From Talaromyces rugulosus (Eukaryota; Ascomycota; Eurotiomycetes; Eurotiales; Trichocomaceae), in the NCBI RefSeq assembly GCF_013368755.1, contig NC_049566.1, forward strand, positions 4,898,001 through 4,962,000: a stretch of DNA of 64,000 nucleotides. The letters are read 5' to 3'. This document shows, piece by piece, positions 21,302 to 33,111 of the stretch (position 1 is its first letter; each line of letters starts with the position of its first letter). The notes below the pieces were generated by a model. That model saw nothing but the letters and a program-made list of their open reading frames with translations, ran no database searches and was not told the origin of the DNA. The translations under genes were made by a program, and so were the position numbers.

Positions 21302-24300
21302 TTCTAATTACTCTTTACCTTCAAGAAAAAGACTAGCAAGTTTCAGAATTATAGTTACTACCAAAAGCATCCCTATTCCCACTAATACCACCGAATGTTC
21401 CATACCAGCAGCAGAAATCCAACCCAGCATGTCGGAAACATTAGATGGATATAGTAATAGGAAAGAACCAGTAATAGAACTAGAAGAGAATTATTCTACC
21501 AGTGAAGACCTGGATCTAGGGATGGTACAGCCACCCTTAGAACAGGAACTAGAGAATATATCAATAGAAGAACTTGAAGCCATAAAAACCCAGCTGGACC
21601 AAGAGCTCTATATCACGAACCTAAAATAGCAGATCCTACAAATCCAAGCGCAGCTATATAGCGCACCAGCGCATAAGAACCAAGACACTAGAACCCCCGA
21701 CAGCAGCGCTCATAGGGAAAAGAGACCCTGAACTGATACGATTCCTGCAGAGAAGCGCCCCTTGAGATTCAAAATAAAGGACCCCTATAGTGGGAAATCC
21801 CTGACCGAACTCGAGACATTCATAGGATATATAGAATCATGGTTCAGTAGATATCCAAAATAGTATAACCAATATCCATACTATAAAGTTGGCGAAGCTT
21901 CGGACAACCTAAGCTCTAAGCAATTTCTTAACTTCAATATATACCAGAAGAAGAAGGAACCAGAATCTATTATTTAAAAAGACTTTAAAGCATATCTATA
22001 GCAACTGTTTCATAATCCTAAGCTTCTTCACATTATTACCACACAAGATCATAATGATGCCAGGTAGTTGGAGGATCAATTAATATAAGAATTTACCCAC
22101 TACCTACAAACTCTCAAAAACTAGATAGATATATAGTATAGCAAAGAACAGTATATAAAGCTTCTTATAGTAAAGGTTCTACAGCCTATCTAAAATAAGT
22201 TGTAAAAGTATCTAAAGAAACCCTGAATATATAAAGACATCATGCAATTCCTATAGAAGCTGGAAGATACTATACCTAAACATCAAAAGATAAGAAATTC
22301 CTAACAGTAGAATAGTCACAATAGCAGTGGTAATGAATACTAGGTAGTCCTAAACTATCACCACGCTGAAGTGAGACCCCCCATAGATAAACATAGGAAG
22401 GATAATCAGTTCTTCCAAAGAGACAAGGCCGCTGTAGGTAGAAGTAGTAACAGAAATCTAAAGAAAAAGGAACGTGGAAAGTCTAAAGAAGATTAGACTA
22501 GGTCTATCTATAACTATTATAGCAAGATAAAATACTAGAAAAGGGAATACTATAAAAAGAAGTTTAATAAAACGCAAAAGGCGTCTAAACTATTAAAAAA
22601 CTAGGACTCCAGTGTTTACATATAGCAGCTATACTAGGAATAGCTTATAAGAGAGATATAGAGAAAGAGCAACTGTTAATAATAGAAATAGAACTCCCTA
22701 AGCTATTAGAAACTGCGAAGATATAGATCTTTATTAATAATAATATCTAGGATAATTTTATAAACTAGGAACTCGCTAAGAAGTTCACTAGAACTACTAG
22801 AAAAGCCCCCAGGCTAGTAAAAGCTATTAATAGATAAGTTGTCTAAATATATAGGCAATGCTATATAGATATAAAAGTTATAGACTTTAAAGGGCTAACC
22901 TGAATAAACAGACACCCTCTTTATACAGTAGATATTGATAGATATAACATAATCCTTAGTATGTCCTAGTTAAAAAAGATAAATCTTGATATAGATTAGA
23001 TCACAGGGCGATTTAGATACCGGGACTGTGCATTGGCTAAAAAGATAGAGACTATATCTTTCTATAAAGCATATAAAAGCCTGATAGCTAGGTACATAGT
23101 ATACTGGATAGACCCTCAAAACATATCAGAATTAGGCTTGCGCTTATATACCGCTCGTATCCTATAAGGGAATAACAGGACACATATCTAGAAAGCACCG
23201 TTAGATATAGAAATGTTTGGAATAGATAAGCTTCAACTGCCAGATTATCTATCCAACTATGCAGATGTATTCTTAGAAAGAGCTGTTAGTATACTACCTA
23301 AACATGCAGAGCATGACTATATTATAGACTTAGAACTAGGGATAGCTCTTTTTTATAAACCTATATACAGGCTCACAGAAACTAAATATAAGGTCCTAAA
23401 GAACTACCTAAGTAAAGTATAGAAAAAAGGTTAGATTAAACTATCTAAAAGCCCAATAGGAGCCCCTATCCTTTTTATATCAAAAAAAGATAGTGAGCTC
23501 CGACTATATATAGACTATTAGGGACTTAATGCAATCATAGTAAAGAACCATTACCTAATTCCCCTGGTCTAAAAGACATTAAACTGCTTTACTAGCACAA
23601 AGTATTTTATTAAGCTGGATCTAAAAGATGCATATCATCGTATCAGAATCTGAACAGAGGACGAGTGAAAGACCACTTTCTGAACCTGTTATAGCCACTT
23701 CAAATACTAGATGATGCCATTCGGCCTTGTAAATACACTAGCCACATTCTAAGCATATGTCAATAAGGCAATGTCGAACCTATTAAATACCTGTATAGTA
23801 ATATATCTAGACAATATAGTCATATATTCAGCCGACCTGCAGATATATAAAGCCTAGGTATAGGAAGTTATAAGCCAATTGAGAAGCTATAACTTATATT
23901 ATAAGCGAAGCAAGTGTAGCTTTAAAGTGAATACTATAGAATATCTTAGATTTATTATAAGCTTATAAGGAATAATGATAGACTTAGACCAGGTTTATAC
24001 TATTACAGAATAGCCTGAACCGCGGATGGTTAAGAAGATCCAGTTATTTTTAGGATTTGTAAATTTCTATTATAATTTTATATATTAGTTCTCGCGCATA
24101 TCAGCACCGCTATCTAAGGTGATTAAAGGTCCTGTAGAGAGAACAAAGTGTAATAGCCAAAAAGATAGCATTATCTAAAGATTTAATATAATCTTAGAAG
24201 CTAAAGAATCCTTTTTGAGCTTGAAGCAAGTGTTTTAATGTAAATCTATACTAAAATATTATAACTTAACACTCCCGATTCATATAGAAATAGATGCTTT

Positions 24301-24505
24301 GGGTAAAGCCTTAGGAGTGGTAATTACTTAGCTGTTTAAAGATTCTTAATAATATCTGATAGCCTTCTGGTCCTGGAAGCTTAAAGGACTAGAGGTGCGC
24401 TATAAAGTATATAATTCAGAACTTTTAATAGTAGTAGAAGCTTTTAAGCACTAATAGTAATACCTAGAAGATAGCCAATATACAATTAAGATTCTAATAG
24501 ATCAC

Positions 24506-27500
24506 TAGTCTTCCGCACGACCCAGTAAAACCCAGACCCAACCCAGACCCAACCCAGACTGGGTTGGGTTTTGGGTCAAACATGTCGACCCAGTAATGGG
24601 TCTGGGTTGGACTGGGTAACCCAGTACTGGGCCTGGGGCCCCAAATTGGGTTACAAACATAACAAATATACCAAGAATTCTAATTGCATAACTTATGCAT
24701 TTTGTAGTTGTATTTTTGAGTATTTACTTTACAGATTTATTAGGAAAAAAGGTAAAAGAAAAGCCTTTATTTAGAATTTACATATTTAACTAATGATATT
24801 CAAATATATCATCTTCCCGGCTCTTACGTTTCCGCCCTGATACCCGTGTCTGTGTACAGGTTGGTGGTAATGACGGTGAGCCTGGACTATCTGGTTCAGC
24901 AGCAGATAAGGAAGTCGTATCTAGTCCTATATCCTCCATTTCATTCTCTGGTCCATTTTCTAGCTCATCCTCTTGCTCCTCTGTATCACTAATTGGATTG
25001 ATCTCATCCTTGTTAAGCTTCTCTTCCCTTTCTTCTTTCGCCGCCTCAAGCTCATCCTGTGAGAAGAATTTTTCAAGAAGCTTTGCTTCCTGTGCCTCTA
25101 TATCGAATTTGGATGTACAAAGAAACATCATCAACTCCTCAATCGTCTCGGTCTTCATTCTCCCACGACGATAGTGACAAACATCTCGAGCAGTATTAAA
25201 GAGGCGTTCCACTCCTGCACCAGTGGCTGGGAAGGAGAGCGCATCTCGCGCAAGGGCGGCAATAGCTGGAAAGCGATATTGATGCTCTTTCCAAAAGATA
25301 AGTGGCCCAACAGAAACAGTATCTAGTTTAAGATTAGTGAACTAGCAATACATAGGTAGTGGATAATCACTGACCACTATCAAGATATTGACTAATTTCA
25401 TCAGTCATCGCTCGTGGCTGTATATCCTTTCCATCAAGCATCTCCTCCAGCCTTGAGCTTGGTTGAGCTGCAGTGTGAGAGCTGTATGCATCCTGGCTTT
25501 GACTTTTTACTTGCGCTTGGTATGGGATGAGGGCTTGCTGAAAGGCGTTGCGATAGATATCTCGCCACTTCTGATCCCAATCGCTAGAGAGAAAGAATCT
25601 AAATTTATTCACTGGTGCAAGCATCGTACTGACGGCATAGATATGCCCTCGAATAGTATCGGTTTGAGCGTAGTACTCATCAAGCTTGGTCCGTCCAGCG
25701 TCCAGTGCGTCCAGCATTTGTTTCTTCCATGGGACACGCTTCCGTTGTAGCTGTGTCTGTGATCGCTCAAGATGATCAAAAAGTCGGTTGTAAATCTTGA
25801 ACACATAGTGGGCAGTGACGTCTCGAGTCTTTGATAACTGGGTTGTATAATCGAAGAACGGCTCAGTGATACAGAGAAGATAGTCAATTTGGCGCCACTC
25901 GTGCTCGCTAAGTAGCATCTCCTCACAGTCATACTCTGCACAAAATAAAGAGAAGATAGCACGTAGCCGTTTGGCCCGGCGAAGCATAAGAAATGTAGAA
26001 TTCCATCGTGTTTTCACATCTTGGATGGGAACAATCTTGACGTTTGTTGTCTGAAGATTGTAGAATGTCTCTCGGCGCTGGGGGGCTTGCATTTATATAA
26101 ATTGCAAGATAACGTACTTTGTTCAATGTAGAAGAGATCTGACATTGCTTCGCATTCTCTTGAACCAGCCTGGACTGACTCTCTGTCCACTTTGTCTCCG
26201 CGGATTCATTGGATGGAACTGCCTTAATCCGAACAAGAAGCTGATTAAGACTGAGCTGGATAACATGGGCAAGGCATGGTATTCGTGTAATAATGACACC
26301 ATCTGATAAAGCTTGTTGGAGAGACGCAGCTAATGCCTTATTGTTTGATGCATTATCTGTGGTCAGCCCAAACACTCTATCTTCAATGTTGTTCTCTACC
26401 AGGGTTTCCATCAGAACACCACTTAAGTAAGACCCCGTATGTGTACCGTGAAGTGGCTTAAAACCAAGAAGCACCTCACGATAAACCCAATCACTGTCGA
26501 TAAAATAACCAGTGATCGCCATAAATGCCTGCGAGAATGGAGATGTCCAACAGTCAAGCGCAATAGATATCTTTGAACCAGCAGGTAGCGTACGAAGAAC
26601 CCGCTGCTGCCGGTCTTTGACCAAGCTCCCTAATCGGCGACGGATTGTATCGGCAGACGGGATCACTGGAGCGACAAGAGCAGAACGCGCTTTGTAGATA
26701 ATCCGCTTAAATGATGGATGCTCGATGAGGTGGAATGGTAGCCGATTGAGAGTCAGGAATTGCAAGATATCGTCTTCCCAGTCCTCTTGTAAAAAGGGTA
26801 TATCTGCTGAGATTTCGCCCTAGGAAGACATACCATAGATTAGTATCTAAGTATCGTTTCACAGTCTAAAACATACCTCTTTTTGGAGAAACTTTGTAAT
26901 CTCTGCCTTCTTTCCCTTCTCCGACCGTAGGCACCCAGCTGTCTTCAGATGTTTCTGGATTGTTGATGTGCCGTGATACTGCGCTTTGCCGGAACTGTTC
27001 AGACTCAGGGAATAAGGATGCTCAAGAATCTTTCCACAGCGTTTGCACATGACCTTTGGTGTGCCATCTACACCCTCAGCAACCTGGTTGTAGCTATTCC
27101 AGATCACCGTGTGGCGATGTGAATCCCAGTTGATCTTTCTTTTCCGCCCATAGTCCGTCTGTAACCACCAGTCGATAAACTCGTTGTGTGACATCTTGTC
27201 GTAGAGAACAAACCTATTCCGGCGATCAGGTCCAACACGTATCAAAGAAGGAGGAACGAGGAGGTCATCTGGCCGGTGGAAGCCAGAATCAATTGTATGA
27301 TGACTTGCGGATGGAGTGATTTGTTGCGTTGAGAGAGATGGAAGATCATCAATATCTCCACTATAAAGTGACGATGTGAAGTCGGAAAGCTGGCTTTGAG
27401 ACATGACAAAAGATATGTAAGCATCACGAAGGGGAGAGGTAAAGGGAAAATATGAATAACATACTGAGATGGAAAAGCACTACAATTAGAAAAATGAGAA

Positions 27501-28320
27501 AAATGAGAAAGTCAAGTTAATTGATATGTCAGATGGAATGAATCCTTGTCCTCTCATTCATTGGTTTGGTATACTGATATTATGTGGACCTAATGCATTA
27601 TCCCTGTAATAACCCAGTAATAGCCCAGAGACAACCCAGAGAACCCAGTCAAGGCCCAGTCAAACCCCAGTCAAACCCCAATTCCCACCCCAGTTTCCCC
27701 AAGCCTAGCCAAAAAAATTCATCCCGTCCTACTTTCAAAGTTGAAGCCTTCGACTTAAATGTAGATATCTAGGTATTCTGACAAGCGTCGGAATTATCAA
27801 TAGAACGGTTTGATATTCTGACAACAGTAGAACATTTAAACAGTTCAATACATTCTAATATTCCCCGAAATATTTATTTGATTCATGTAGAAATGTATAA
27901 TGTGTGAATATATGTTTAACATATATAACTACATCGGTACGACGATAGATGCGCATTTTCCCACCACACCGTAGATACGGCCTTTCCATGTAGAACGAGG
28001 CATTGTAAAAGATAAGCAACAGTGAATTCGATATGCCCTTTTCATATTTAAGAAATTCCTTAAAGATTTCATTGATTTCCTGGTAGAAAGTGTTCTATTT
28101 CAGTGTAAACATCAAAACGGGAAAAATGACGGCGTGTAATTTAAATAATTATACCATAATTTATGCCGGAACTGGGTCGAAATGGGTTATTTCTGGGTTT
28201 TCTGGGGCCCCAGTGACTGGGCCTGGGTTGGGCCTGGGTTATGAAGCTTCGACCCAGACCCAGACCGGGTTGGGTTTTGGGTCGTGACCTTCGACCCAAA
28301 ATGGGTTATGCGGAAGTCTA
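24506..28320 (-). mobile_element. hAT transposon, copy 2
   Basis: 3815 bp, the same termini as copy 1, with target-site duplication TAGATCAC at 24498-24505 and 28321-28328. By eye the sequence is the same as copy 1 (offset 7347) except for one extra G near 26080, after which the offset becomes 7348. It interrupts the RNase H region of element B but carries no RIP-like changes itself, so it arrived after B decayed. Confidence 0.96.
24790..27404 (-). pseudogene. hAT transposase, copy 2, one-base frameshift
   Basis: Same three-exon gene as copy 1: exon 3 is 24790-25322, exon 2 25375-26819 and exon 1 26877-27404. A run of five G in copy 1 (near 18733) is six G here (26080-26085), which shifts the frame in exon 2 after about residue 420 and truncates the protein before the dimerisation domain and catalytic Glu. 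Splice sites and all other codons are preserved. A homopolymer sequencing or assembly error is possible. If real, the copy could be moved only by transposase made elsewhere. Confidence 0.85.
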
Positions 28321-30240
28321 TAGATCACAGTAATCTATAGTACTTTACTACCACTAAGAAACTCAGTAGGTGTTAGATCTAATAGACAGAATATCTATCA
28401 GCATTTGATTTTAATATAGAATATTATCTAGGTTTAAAGAACCCTGTAGATGTATTAAGTCGTTGTCCAGACTATATAGATAGTATTAAAAAAGACACAA
28501 CGACACTTCTAACCCTATAGAAAAAGCTATAAAGAGATTATTTTAGGAAATAAGAATAAAATTTAATCTCTTTATATAATTAAGAATTATCTATGAATAT
28601 GCTGGCGTAAGTATGGAAGGCTTAGGAGATGTTTTTTACTGTTAATAAAGAAAATGCCTGCAGGCCTGAAGAGGGGAATGCCCCTATGGATAAGAATATC
28701 ATTGCTGGCGATACAGGGGGTCTAGAACTCCTGGTGCCATGGTCCCTAGTAACCAAAGCTATGAGGACTGAGATAGTTTATTTAGAAATGAAATCTGATA
28801 TAGAGAGTCTCTTTTAAAAATATTAATAAGAGGACGCCTTTGTATAGAAGAAGTTGAAAGAACTCTGTGTGGGACAGGCTGAGGGTTTGGTATAGAGTAT
28901 TAGGGAGTATGATCTTTTCTGGTACAAGGGGGCTGTATATATACCATCCGATAAGGCTTTGCAGTTAGAAATTATGAAGAATAACCATGACGATGCGCAG
29001 GGAGGCCATTTCGGAAAAGCCTATATTGTAGCGGCTATCTGTCGGAAATACTATTGGTTGGTATTAGAAGCTGATATAGACTATTATATTTGAACCTGTT
29101 CTATCTACCAATAGGTTAAAATATATAGGCACCGGCAGTATAGGCTACTTAAGCTGTTGTTAGTTTTATTAGAACCGTTTGAAACGGTAACTATAGACTT
29201 TATAATAAGATTATTATCTATGGGATGGCAGAGAGTAATGGTTGACATTATACTAATTATCGTCAATCTATTCTTAAAATACACTATCTACTTACTAATA
29301 CAGAAAGCATTATTAGCTAAAGGACTAGTGAAGCTACTCCTAAAGAACCTAGTGCAGTGGATTATCTTCCTATAGTATATTGTCTTAGATTAGAATAAGC
29401 TATTTATCAGTGAATTCTGGCAAACCATATACTTCTATCTAGAGATAATCTGGAAACTGTTGACGATAGTCTATCTATAAATAGATAGATAGATGGAGTG
29501 CTAGAATTAAATAATAGAATACTTTCTCCAATGCTATACGAACTATGAGTAGATAGACTGGCTATAGTAGATCTTACTGGCATAGAATATATACAATAAT
29601 AGTTAGTATAGTGTCACAAGGTAATCTTCAATGGAAACCTTTATAGGATTCTAGGGAGACCTGAGAATAGATGTTCCCAAAGATGCTCTCTCAAGTCTAA
29701 AGGATTGGGAGCCACGTATTATAAACTAAATAGAAGAGCTCCATACCAAACAGATAAATATTTAGGAATGCTTAAAAGAAGCTAAAGAAGTATAAGCAAA
29801 GTACTATAACCAAGGAAAGATTTATTGGGAATTCAAAATCAGAGAATAAGTTATACTTTAGACAAAGAATATAGCTTCACTCTGATATAATGAAAAACTA
29901 GCTGATAGATATCTAGGCCTATTCTGAATAGTAGATATATGGGGGTTAAATATATATAAATTTGACCTTACTTTAAGATATAGAGGAATCTATTTAGTTT
30001 TTTATATCTTTTTATTAGAGCTGTATTATACTAACACTAGGAACCATACTTCTCCAGGACTGGTATTAGTAGATGGTGAACCTGAGTATACTATTCAAGG
30101 AATAGTTTAGGACTGGAAGAGAGGCAGGGGAACGGAATATATAGTCTAATGGAAAGGGTAGCTGATTGAGGAAGCTATCTAGGAACTAGAAGAAACTGTT
30201 AGAGAAACTGAAGCCTTTGATATCTATCTATAAAAGAAAA

Positions 30241-31868
30241 CTGAAGGGTAAATTATGTTGGAACTATGCCAGTGAATTAAAGGGAAGAGGAATGAAAGGG
30301 ATTTTTTATTAAAGGCTTGAAGGCTGTGTATACTGTGTAAAAAAGATAAAGAATAAAATAAACCTGAATTACCTAGAGATATCTAAATATAAGCTCTATA
30401 GGGTATTGTATTAGAATACTAGGATATTTATAAAAAGTTCTAAAGGGCAAGTAAACATATTTCAATTTAGACCTAAAAGCCGCGGTATTGCTATATAAGA
30501 AAGAATTTTTCAGATATATCTCTAATAGTAGAGATAGTTACTAAGAGTGTGAGTTATTTTATATATTTTAGCCAGTAGGTGTATAAGTTCAGGATTAAAT
30601 TTAGTGTTATAATTATTAAAAGGTTCTCTGTAACTAGGGGTGGGTAATCTATGCTGTATGTAGAGCAACATAGTTAGTCTATATAGGGCAGTAACACCTA
30701 ATATGGGGCTACTGAAGAGGGCAGGGTATTAGCTTATGGACTGCTAGGCAGTAGCCGGGGGATCTACTGTTATAATGGTGGGCGAATTACTTTGCGTTGC
30801 TATAGTAGGAGTAGAACTACCTATACTGGTTAGAGGCTTAGCTGAATGAGGATTAAATTGACAATGTATTACTATGTTTAATGTTTTGATGGTATTCTCT
30901 CAACTGGCAGTACAGGTCGCTATTAGTTCTATAGTTATGGTAGCCTGGTTGAGCTACTCTGCGGGAATCTAGTGAATATTAATATCTGCAGAAATATATA
31001 GGCGAAAGGGGAACTTATTAGATAGTATTTAGCTATAGACTTTTTTAACCCCTTGCACTAGGGGCAGGGTTTATTGTTAGGGCTGGGGCATTCCAGGTTA
31101 GGGTTGTGGTCTAATAATCATAGGTATTGCTGGCAAGGCAGGAAATACGCCTCTAGGAGACGCGCACAAGGCCTGCGATAGGGCGAGGGGGTTGGTATGC
31201 TGGGTGATGTAGTATTAGCTTTGTTGTTTTTATTATTATCATCATCTTTGTCCTCAACGTCGTCTTTATTGGTATTGGTAGGGGAGGGGGAGTGTACACG
31301 CTTCTTTATAGAAGAGGGAGTAGTGGTGGACTTGCTCTTCTTTAAGGATGATTTCTTCAATAATTTCTTCTGTACTATAGATTATAGTATACTAATAGCT
31401 ATACCACTAGCAATATATATTAGCTAGGTATAGTCTAACATAGAGATATCCCCGTCAGAGGATAAGATGATTAGTGAAGTAGCTAGGAGGTGGTGGGGGG
31501 TCTTCTTTTTTGGAGCTATTCTGCAAACTGTCAGCGAATAATGAACTGAGTAAATATTTAAATAGGCATCGCAATTGATATAAAATAACTAGCAGAGGAT
31601 ATATTATTTATGTTTAGATAGTATAAATGAATGAAAGAGTAGGGGGGATAAGCACAGGGTTGGCAGTAGTGTGATAGACTGTTTGATAGTAAGAAAGAAG
31701 AAATAAACAATGGCCTGACCTATAAATGATATATTAATAATATATATAGATAGGTCCACACACTACACGCGCTAGTCCTTATAATAATAGTACCTGAGCT
31801 TATTTATATCTTCTACAAGAATCTGCGTAAAGAACACTGACGCAGCTTCTAAGAAAAAGAAAGATAAT
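30241..31868. other. Element B 3' region between chromodomain and LTR
   Basis: About 1.6 kb with no sense gene. It contains an antisense cysteine-bearing open region (31030-31360), described separately, and the purine tract at 31851-31868. Nothing else is recognised. Confidence 0.6.
31030..31360 (-). pseudogene. Antisense accessory ORF in element B (Cys-bearing, decayed)
   Basis: On the strand opposite gag-pol, a frame starts at 31360 with a Lys/Ser/Asp-rich stretch (MKKSSLKKSKSTTTPSS) and runs into RRPCARLLEAYFLPCQ, then after one stop LECPSPNNKPCP and, after a TAG, CKGLKKS. The spaced cysteines recall the antisense frame of element C (33491-34658), which has the same location between the integrase end and the 3' LTR. 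Function unknown. The low-complexity start could be chance, so confidence is modest. Confidence 0.35.
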
Positions 31869-32078
31869 GTGAGGCCGTGAGATCTTTGGGACGCACTAGA
31901 TGCCGCACTTTGTTATACTAGCCTCATAAAGAGTTGCTAAGCCACTAATAAAGCGGTATATATATACTAACCTTCGCACAGGGGTTGCTGAAGATCAGCA
32001 ATCAGTTTGACTACCTAGCGAACCATAGCTTTACTATTGAATCCAACTCTTGCCTGCTCTCTATATAATATCCTCACA
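31869..32078 (+). repeat. Element B 3' LTR
   Basis: 210 bp, more T/A-rich than its partner (CTTTGTTATACTAG against CTCGCTACACTAG). Followed by AGAAT at 32079-32083. Confidence 0.92.
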
Positions 32079-32083
32079 AGAAT

Positions 32084-32782
32084 ATGATTATAGAAGTCAT
32101 TCAGTGCTATTATAATCCTCTAATAAAAAGACACTAAGGAGTTGAAAGGATAATTAAAATGATTATCTGAATATTCTACTTTTCTTATGTCTGAAAAAGG
32201 GTTGAAAATTATATTAAAAACTGTGATGAATGTAATAGAAATAAAGCAGTATACTATAAACCCTTTGAAAAAATGTAAATATTAGAAGTATTAGAAGAAG
32301 CATAGAAAAGTATTACTATTGATTTTATTTAAGGACTATTATAGTCTAAGGACCTAGTAATAGAAGTTATCTATACTGATGCTATAATAATAGTTAACTA
32401 ACTTATAAAATATATTATTTTAGAATTAATACTAAAAGATATAATAGTAGAATAATATATAAAATTTATATTATAAAAAGTTTTTGTATGGACTGGATTA
32501 CTAAATAAACTTATTATAGACTAAGATAAATTATTTATATCTAAATATTAGTAGATAATTATAAAAGTATACAGAATATATTATAAATTATTAACCATGA
32601 ATTACTAATAGACTGATAGCTAGTCTGAAAGAATAATTTAAACAGTTAAATAGTATTTTTAATATTATTTAGACTGGGAATAAGATAACTAGATAGAATT
32701 ATTATTATTAGTACAGTTTATATTAAATAATACAGAAAATATTATAATAAAATAAGTTCTATATTTTATAAATCTTAGATAA
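32084..32782 (+). pseudogene. Element A integrase remnant
   Basis: Continuation of A after element B. The reading shows an integrase zinc region (NYIKNCDECNRNKAVYY near 32200) and the start of the catalytic core (SITIDFI near 32310), with stops at former Trp and Gln codons. The last five bases (GATAA, 32778-32782) are the target-site copy of element C. Confidence 0.8.
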
Positions 32783-33111
32783 TGTAAAGTGGGTGGTGTC
32801 TGAAAGACTTATATATGAGGGAGTTGGAACCTACTGGGCTCTGAGGGGGTTCCTACTAGGAGTCGAGGCAGTATATAAAGTAAATAGATATGGGTTATAT
32901 TGATATAGAATAAACCGCTTGAGCCCCTTCATCCTGGGGGATGGGGTCTCAAGCTTATAAGCCTGATCTAGATGAGATCCTACTTCCTAACAGGGTTATA
33001 TTCACCGAGCATGAGGGGTAGATGCATCCTTTGTGATGTATCAACTCAACCCGCGGAGGATATGCAGGCCTTTGTAAGCCGGATCAGCATCCCCGAGCCT
33101 GGCACTTCACA
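32783..33111 (-). repeat. Element C 3' LTR (left copy)
   Basis: 329 bp. Adjacent internal bases on the minus strand are purine-rich (AGGAGGGATGGAT, 33112-33124), fitting the polypurine tract that primes second-strand synthesis. Confidence 0.94.

Larger units (their letters stand above)
21302..30240 (+). pseudogene. Element B gag-pol with chromodomain, broken by stops and by hAT copy 2
   Basis: Gag remains begin near 21390 (the open piece to 21629 has an acidic coiled-coil-like stretch) and a zinc-knuckle region lies near 22500. Protease remains are near 22700-23000. Reverse transcriptase is clear at 23440-23900: LDLKDAYHRIRI near 23620, MMPFGLVN near 23710 and VIYLDNIVIYS near 23800, where the second Asp of YLDD reads Asn. 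RNase H follows and is interrupted at 24498-24505 by the hAT, resuming at 28321. Integrase lies near 28950-29600 (CSIYQ zinc region, TIDFIIRL). A chromodomain lies near 30080-30240 (EPEYTIQGIV), with stops at its Trp codons. Stops are mostly TAG or TGA from Trp, Gln or Arg codons. Confidence 0.85.
21091..32078 (+). mobile_element. Element B: Ty3/gypsy chromovirus, RIP-decayed, containing hAT copy 2
   Basis: LTRs 21091-21301 and 31869-32078, TGTGAGG...CCTCACA, flanked by AGAAT at 21086-21090 and 32079-32083. A purine tract (AAGAAAAAGAAAGATAA) directly precedes the 3' LTR and confirms plus orientation. Total 10988 bp. Removing the hAT and its 8-bp duplication leaves about 7.2 kb, a normal length. 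The LTRs differ only by transitions apart from one length difference, the mark of RIP. Confidence 0.92.

Noticed and set aside
28629..29375. Short plus-strand frames at 28629-28817 and 29157-29375 as independent genes
   Set aside because: They are stretches of element B pol (RNase H to integrase) that happen to lack stops.
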